DNA of 64,000 bases. Origin: an uncultured Prevotella sp. Its GTDB lineage: Bacteria; Bacteroidota; Bacteroidia; Bacteroidales; Bacteroidaceae. Numbering within the stretch: the first letter of the stretch is position 1; each line of letters starts with the position of its first letter. The stretch is taken from assembly GCA_934256705.1 (NCBI GenBank), contig CAKQPF010000008.1:1-64000 (forward strand). The letters run 5' to 3'. The notes beneath the pieces were generated by a model. That model was not told where the DNA came from. It made no database searches and saw only the letters and a program-made list of their open reading frames with translations. Position numbers and translations under genes: made by a program. Below, piece by piece: positions 62,974 to 64,000 of the stretch.

Positions 62974-64000
62974 TTATGCATTATCTCCAAACGGCATACG
63001 GTAAGTGCATCCGCTTGCCCAATTGGAGCATCCGTATGCTGTTTTTCCCTTGATGATGGTGCCTTTTCCGCATAGCGGACAGACGGAGCCTACTGCGGGA
63101 ACGGCGGAGGATGGAGCAGCCGTCTTGGCGCTGGCTTTGGCTTGGCGCGATGCCTTGGCTGGCTTGACAGACTTTTTCTTCTGCTTCTTTTCCTCTTCCG
63201 GGTCGATGACCGTGACGCGGCGGTTGCTGTTGTCGGACAACACCTGATAGACGATGGCCTGTATCTGGGCTTTCAGTTCATTGATAAACTGTCCAGGATT
63301 GTACGTCCTGTGCTCGATGTCACGCAGTTTCTTCTCCCAGATACCGGTGAGCTCGGGACTCTTGATCAGTTCCTCGCGGATGAGGTCTATCAGTTCGACG
63401 CCGGTGGGTGTGGCCACGAGGTTCTTCCTTTCCTTGCGTATGTAATGGCGACGGAAGAGCGTCTCGATGATGGCGGCACGGGTGGAAGGACGACCTATGC
63501 CGTTCTCCTTCATGGCGTCACGCAGTTCATCGTTATCCACAAACTTTCCTGCCGTCTCCATAGCGCGGAGAAGGGTGGCTTCGGTGTACGGTTTCGGCGG
63601 CTGTGTCCATTTCTCAGCCAGCGACGGCACATGGGGACCATGCTCGCCCTTGGTGAATGCTGGGAGCGACGGGGATGGGGAATTATCTTCCTGCGTTTCA
63701 TCGTCACCGTCCTTTGATGCGGTCTTTCTGAACACCACTTTCCATCCTTCATCCACTATGACGCGACCCGACGTGCGGAAGAGCACCTTATCACCGCCCT
63801 CGGCATAGGATGCCACTTCGGCAGAAGGTTCTGTCAGCGGTGCTTCGCCCATGACGGTGGTGGTCTCAAACTTCATGTCGGGATAGAAGGCGGCGATGAA
63901 CGCGCGCGCCACGAGGTCGAAGACGTTGCGCTCCGCATCAGACAATCCCTGCGGAGGAACGCCTGTAGGGATGATGGCATGGTGATCGGTGACCTTGGAT
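62974..64000 (-). CDS. topB: DNA topoisomerase III (type IA), C-terminal part
   Basis: The gene enters from beyond the window end, so only about the last 341 residues are visible. The start codon-like ATG at 63945 is internal. KVTDHHAIIPTG and GIGRPSTRAAIIETLFRR are hallmark topoisomerase III motifs, and the C-terminus has a zinc-ribbon-like CPLCGKGTIIKGKTAYGCSN-type end (four cysteines). The enzyme decatenates DNA. A Lys/Ala-rich linker (KKQKKKSVKPAKASRQAKAS) precedes the zinc ribbon. Confidence 0.9.
   Translation of the reverse strand, partial: SKVTDHHAIIPTGVPPQGLSDAERNVFDLVARAFIAAFYPDMKFETTTVMGEAPLTEPSAEVASYAEGGDKVLFRTSGRVIVDEGWKVVFRKTASKDGDDETQEDNSPSPSLPAFTKGEHGPHVPSLAEKWTQPPKPYTEATLLRAMETAGKFVDNDELRDAMKENGIGRPSTRAAIIETLFRRHYIRKERKNLVATPTGVELIDLIREELIKSPELTGIWEKKLRDIEHRTYNPGQFINELKAQIQAIVYQVLSDNSNRRVTVIDPEEEKKQKKKSVKPAKASRQAKASAKTAAPSSAVPAVGSVCPLCGKGTIIKGKTAYGCSNWASGCTYRMPFGDNA

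Noticed and set aside
62824..63075. Plus-strand frame left of topB
   Set aside because: It reads through the multi-hairpin element and then antisense to topB.
63945..63947. ATG at 63945 as the start of topB
   Set aside because: The coding frame continues to the window edge with the conserved KVTDHHAIIPTG motif, so this codon is internal.

Overview
The window comes from a Bacteroidota chromosome, most likely Prevotellaceae (Segatella/Prevotella type). The signs are two SusC/SusD outer-membrane uptake loci, Bacteroidota-restricted families (DUF2723, DUF4230, DUF4843, DUF4890, DUF5686, PKD-like lipoproteins, FISUMP domain), promoters of the form TTTG-N19-TAnnTTTG, and almost no Shine-Dalgarno sequences. 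No rRNA, tRNA, CRISPR array, phage or intact insertion sequence was recognised.

Layout. 1-1.1 kb: gene-free, with a 21-bp inverted repeat, a 77-bp tandem element behind a perfect minus-strand promoter, and a 22-bp array. 1.1-17.3 kb: minus-strand genes: unknown protein, BASS transporter, polysaccharide deacetylase, DUF2723 membrane glycosyltransferase-like protein, YqaA/DedA-like protein, membrane protein, purD, DPP-IV, RlmL-like rRNA methyltransferase, serine acetyltransferase, AAA/DUF4143 ATPase. 17.7-35.6 kb: mostly plus strand: nucleotidyltransferase and ATP-grasp-like pair, DUF5686, DUF4890 (minus), two DUF4230 proteins, flavodiiron protein, SGNH hydrolase, coiled-coil membrane protein, TolC-HlyD-ABC2-ABC2 export operon, RsbW-like/STAS pair and a MATE transporter. 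35.6-39.8 kb: accessory segment with a truncated gene, a phased TTATAGCG array, an ADP-ribosylglycohydrolase, an AAA/DUF4143 ATPase and many repeats. 39.8-62.1 kb: two uptake operons facing each other. Operon 1 (plus) is TlpA-SusC-SusD-DUF4843-PKD-like. Operon 2 (minus) is FecR, SusC, SusD, degenerate metallopeptidase-like lipoprotein, FISUMP lipoprotein, DUF4105-like protein, secreted protein with a sorting-type tail, and two TlpA proteins. One ECF sigma gene lies between their 3' ends, 11 kb from the only FecR. 62-64 kb: repeat-rich spacer and the 3' part of topB.

How the genes work together. Both SusC proteins carry an STN signalling domain. The single sigma/FecR pair could therefore serve one or both uptake systems. 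Accessory lipoproteins and thioredoxin-fold proteins suggest a protein, peptide or glycan substrate handled in an oxidising envelope; this is inference.

The most unusual content is non-coding. Exactly 22-bp-phased arrays occur at three loci and keep the ruler when the motif flips strand. A 77-bp unit sits directly downstream of a perfect promoter at two loci. A multi-hairpin interspersed element with TTCCA loops recurs in the same orientation. Tandem repeats of 33, 44 and 108 bp are also present. These are the best candidates for something undescribed.
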